Shown in pieces: positions 6,301-6,721 of a stretch of DNA of 6,721 nt (positions are counted from its first letter, which is position 1; every line of letters begins with the position of its first letter). This DNA is from SAR116 cluster bacterium (GTDB taxonomy: Bacteria; Pseudomonadota; Alphaproteobacteria; Puniceispirillales; Puniceispirillaceae). The translations under genes and the position numbers were made by a program. The notes beneath the pieces are model-generated. The model was not told the DNA's origin, searched no databases, and worked only from the letters and a program-made list of their open reading frames with translations. The stretch spans positions 1 through 6,721 of the forward strand of contig SHBC01000059.1 in NCBI GenBank assembly GCA_004213025.1, in the 5' to 3' direction.

Positions 6301-6579
6301 GATTACGAGAATTACGCCTTTGATCTGATGCTGCGCCGGTCTGGCCGCCGGATCAGGGTCGAGGCCGAGGAAACAGCCTCGGATGCGCTGGTGGCGAAGG
6401 GTTATGCTGTCGATGTGAAATGCGCCGATGGGCTTTGCGGGGTGTGCAAGTGCGGCCTGCTCGCCGGCGAGGTGGAACATCGGGACTTTGTGCTGTCGGA
6501 TCGTCAGCGCGCCGATAGCATTATCCTGTGCCAGTCGCGCGCGGCAAGGGAGGATGGCGTTCTGGAGATCGATCTCTAG
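3352..6579 (+). CDS. rdhA: self-sufficient reductive dehalogenase: NpRdhA-like cobalamin/[4Fe-4S] protein fused to a flavin/NAD/[2Fe-2S] reductase
   Basis: Predicted to remove halogens reductively from an organohalide, probably aromatic (inference from BhbA and NpRdhA), using NAD(P)H. Domains: degenerate first cobalamin fold (about 1-280); functional cobalamin fold (about 285-550); two [4Fe-4S] motifs, CX2CX2CX3CP (Cys560, 563, 566, 570) and CX12CX2CX3CP (Cys596, 609, 612, 616); Pro-rich linker (about 620-758); flavin domain with RQYS (808-811); NAD domain with GGGIGVTP (871-878) and YVCGPEGYM (947-955); plant-type [2Fe-2S] domain with Cys1024, 1029, 1032 and 1060. Tyr474, Lys536 and Arg600 match, in spacing, Tyr426, Lys488 and Arg552 recalled for NpRdhA. 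No Tat signal or RdhB anchor gene is seen, so the protein should be cytosolic. The ATG at 3352 is the first possible start (in-frame TGA at 3346-3348) and the only one keeping the N-terminal HLGEYPLHRL. Its length and order resemble BhbA of Comamonas. Substrate is unknown. Confidence 0.93.
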   Translation: MRAHRLFSSKNRPIHLGEYPLHRLRRQDGPADFAGCRTDFLSFSRPEDPESIVNAMAEHQAMLDTIRDGLVNGAVSDIPDDPVERSNHLKSFGYFNDASMVGIGPVTDAMWLDAPVRNPAIDDLAEMVRTRQTKTLAAGIDQIMADLRDAVSAPPRQIGHHHSAIVFLCEYRRDPRPDEAGGAWIQDAQAHRGCLLSSETAVVIANYMRLLGFDAKAHTLTSSDICLQSAVLAAGLGWHEEGQVVVPYLGTRYGVAVVTTDMDLLHDLPLAPRRAQPRRDLTGLNWQLGRHSNKSAFNRDPFAGRDYRASAMKLERLKRVDRPTTYMDEANIPRVPKRTDMFARAQFGDMGKANQEAATGGYYARKAAPSYAQRRALGAFVLLQDGPEEVASPPRRDAGWYSDQIKATSYFLGVDAVGLSRCPDWSWYSHDARGDAVTPPHDQAISMVIDQGFETMEGASGDDWISVAQSMRAYLRFSMLGGVIARQIRNLGFAAKAHTVLDGDVLQPPLLLLGGLGEVSRIGEVILHPFLGPRLKSGVVTTTLPLDHDRPIDFGLQNFCNSCQKCARECPSGAITAGPKVMFNGYETWKSDSQKCTTYRITTKGGAMCGRCMKTCPWNLEGLFAEAPFRWAASNLPMAARALAGLDDMAGRGGLNDAKKWWWDLELAEDGAYRPASHPVNRRGLSHDLKLRAEDQTMAVYPAPLAPHPYPYPFPMDREAGIKAFEALVSAGEYRRRIAAGDTGHIHRYVNGEGQGDASPVIQAVVSTVETLSNGISKFAFAALDGSPLPESRAGAHIDVLVAPGMMRQYSMSGDPANRDVYEVAVLREDEGRGGSLLMHRIFTEGRRVFISRPISHFELQDNAGRSVLMGGGIGVTPMVAFGHTLHAEGRDFALHYSVSKPDDLAFARDLRSFAWAGKVAEHVSSQGGRADFATIFADLTVDDHVYVCGPEGYMDAVMAAAAAAGLPDENLHREYFSVPEQPDYENYAFDLMLRRSGRRIRVEAEETASDALVAKGYAVDVKCADGLCGVCKCGLLAGEVEHRDFVLSDRQRADSIILCQSRAAREDGVLEIDL

Positions 6580-6616
6580 CGGTGCCACGCGGATGGCCTG
6601 CTGAAGCGTAACGGCC

Positions 6617-6721
6617 TCAGCTGACGGAACTGCCGGCACCCACGGCAGGTTCAGCGCCTGCAGCAGCGAGTTTGCCAGCCTTGTCATTCCGGGTGAAGCC
6701 GACATCGTCGCGGCGCCAATC
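6617..6721 (-). CDS. possible C-terminal end of an unidentified gene entering from the right
   Basis: The minus strand is open from the window edge to a TGA at 6619-6617: 34 residues beginning DWRRDDVGFTRNDKAGKL and ending in an Ala/Gly/Ser-rich tail. It would be convergent with the dehalogenase gene, leaving a 37-bp gap, which is a natural arrangement. I do not recognise the family. A competing minus-strand frame stays open through 6705 to 6127, but most of it is antisense to the reductase domain, so it is less likely. The fragment is too short for a firm call. Confidence 0.4.
   Translation of the reverse strand, partial: DWRRDDVGFTRNDKAGKLAAAGAEPAVGAGSSVS
6630..6648. terminator. hairpin downstream of the dehalogenase gene, weak terminator candidate
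   Basis: CTGCCG (6630-6635) and CGGCAG (6643-6648) form a perfect 6-bp, GC-rich stem with a 7-nt loop, 50 nt after the dehalogenase stop. Neither strand has a T tract after it, so it is not a classical intrinsic terminator. It also overlaps the possible convergent coding tail. No better terminator was seen in 6580-6721. Confidence 0.25.

Noticed and set aside
6127..6705. Minus-strand frame of 192 codons
   Set aside because: About three quarters is antisense to the NAD and [2Fe-2S] domains, whose motifs are intact on the plus strand.

Overview
The window looks like a piece of the chromosome of an aerobic, high-GC (about 60% by eye) proteobacterium, most likely a marine or environmental alphaproteobacterium. 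That placement is an inference from gene content and codon use; no rRNA or other taxonomic marker is present. There are no insertion sequences, tRNAs or CRISPR arrays.

Layout: (1) 1-707, minus strand, the N-terminal half of an AtuA-family (DUF1446-type) protein that runs off the left edge. (2) 708-963, a divergent intergenic region with a striking tandem array of 13-bp units (863-953). The last unit supplies the ribosome binding site of the next gene. (3) 964-1902, a pirin-family cupin, then 1938-2615, a solo DUF1989 (urea-carboxylase-associated family) protein, probably one transcription unit. (4) 2619-3218, minus strand, a small class I SAM-dependent methyltransferase. It converges on the DUF1989 gene with only 3 bp between the stop codons, and both stops lie in the arms of one hairpin. 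(5) 3219-3351, a short divergent intergenic region with a 12-bp perfect palindrome ending 3 bp before the next start codon. (6) 3352-6579, a 1075-residue reductive dehalogenase fused to its own electron-supply module. (7) 6580-6721, a short tail with a hairpin and the probable C-terminal end of a minus-strand gene.

The centrepiece is the 1075-aa protein. Its first ~620 residues have the architecture of the cytoplasmic, NpRdhA-like (catabolic) reductive dehalogenases: a duplicated cobalamin-binding fold whose first copy is degenerate, then two [4Fe-4S] motifs. The last ~315 residues are a phthalate-dioxygenase-reductase-like module (flavin domain, NAD domain, plant-type [2Fe-2S] ferredoxin). 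The single chain can therefore be read as NAD(P)H to flavin to [2Fe-2S] to two [4Fe-4S] to cobalamin to organohalide, the self-sufficient design known from the bromoxynil dehalogenase BhbA. The tyrosine, lysine and arginine expected in the active site are all present with the expected spacing. There is no Tat signal and no membrane anchor gene, so a soluble, non-respiratory detoxification or catabolic role is inferred.

The neighbours (AtuA-like, pirin, DUF1989, methyltransferase) do not form a recognised dehalogenation pathway, and the substrate cannot be read from this window.
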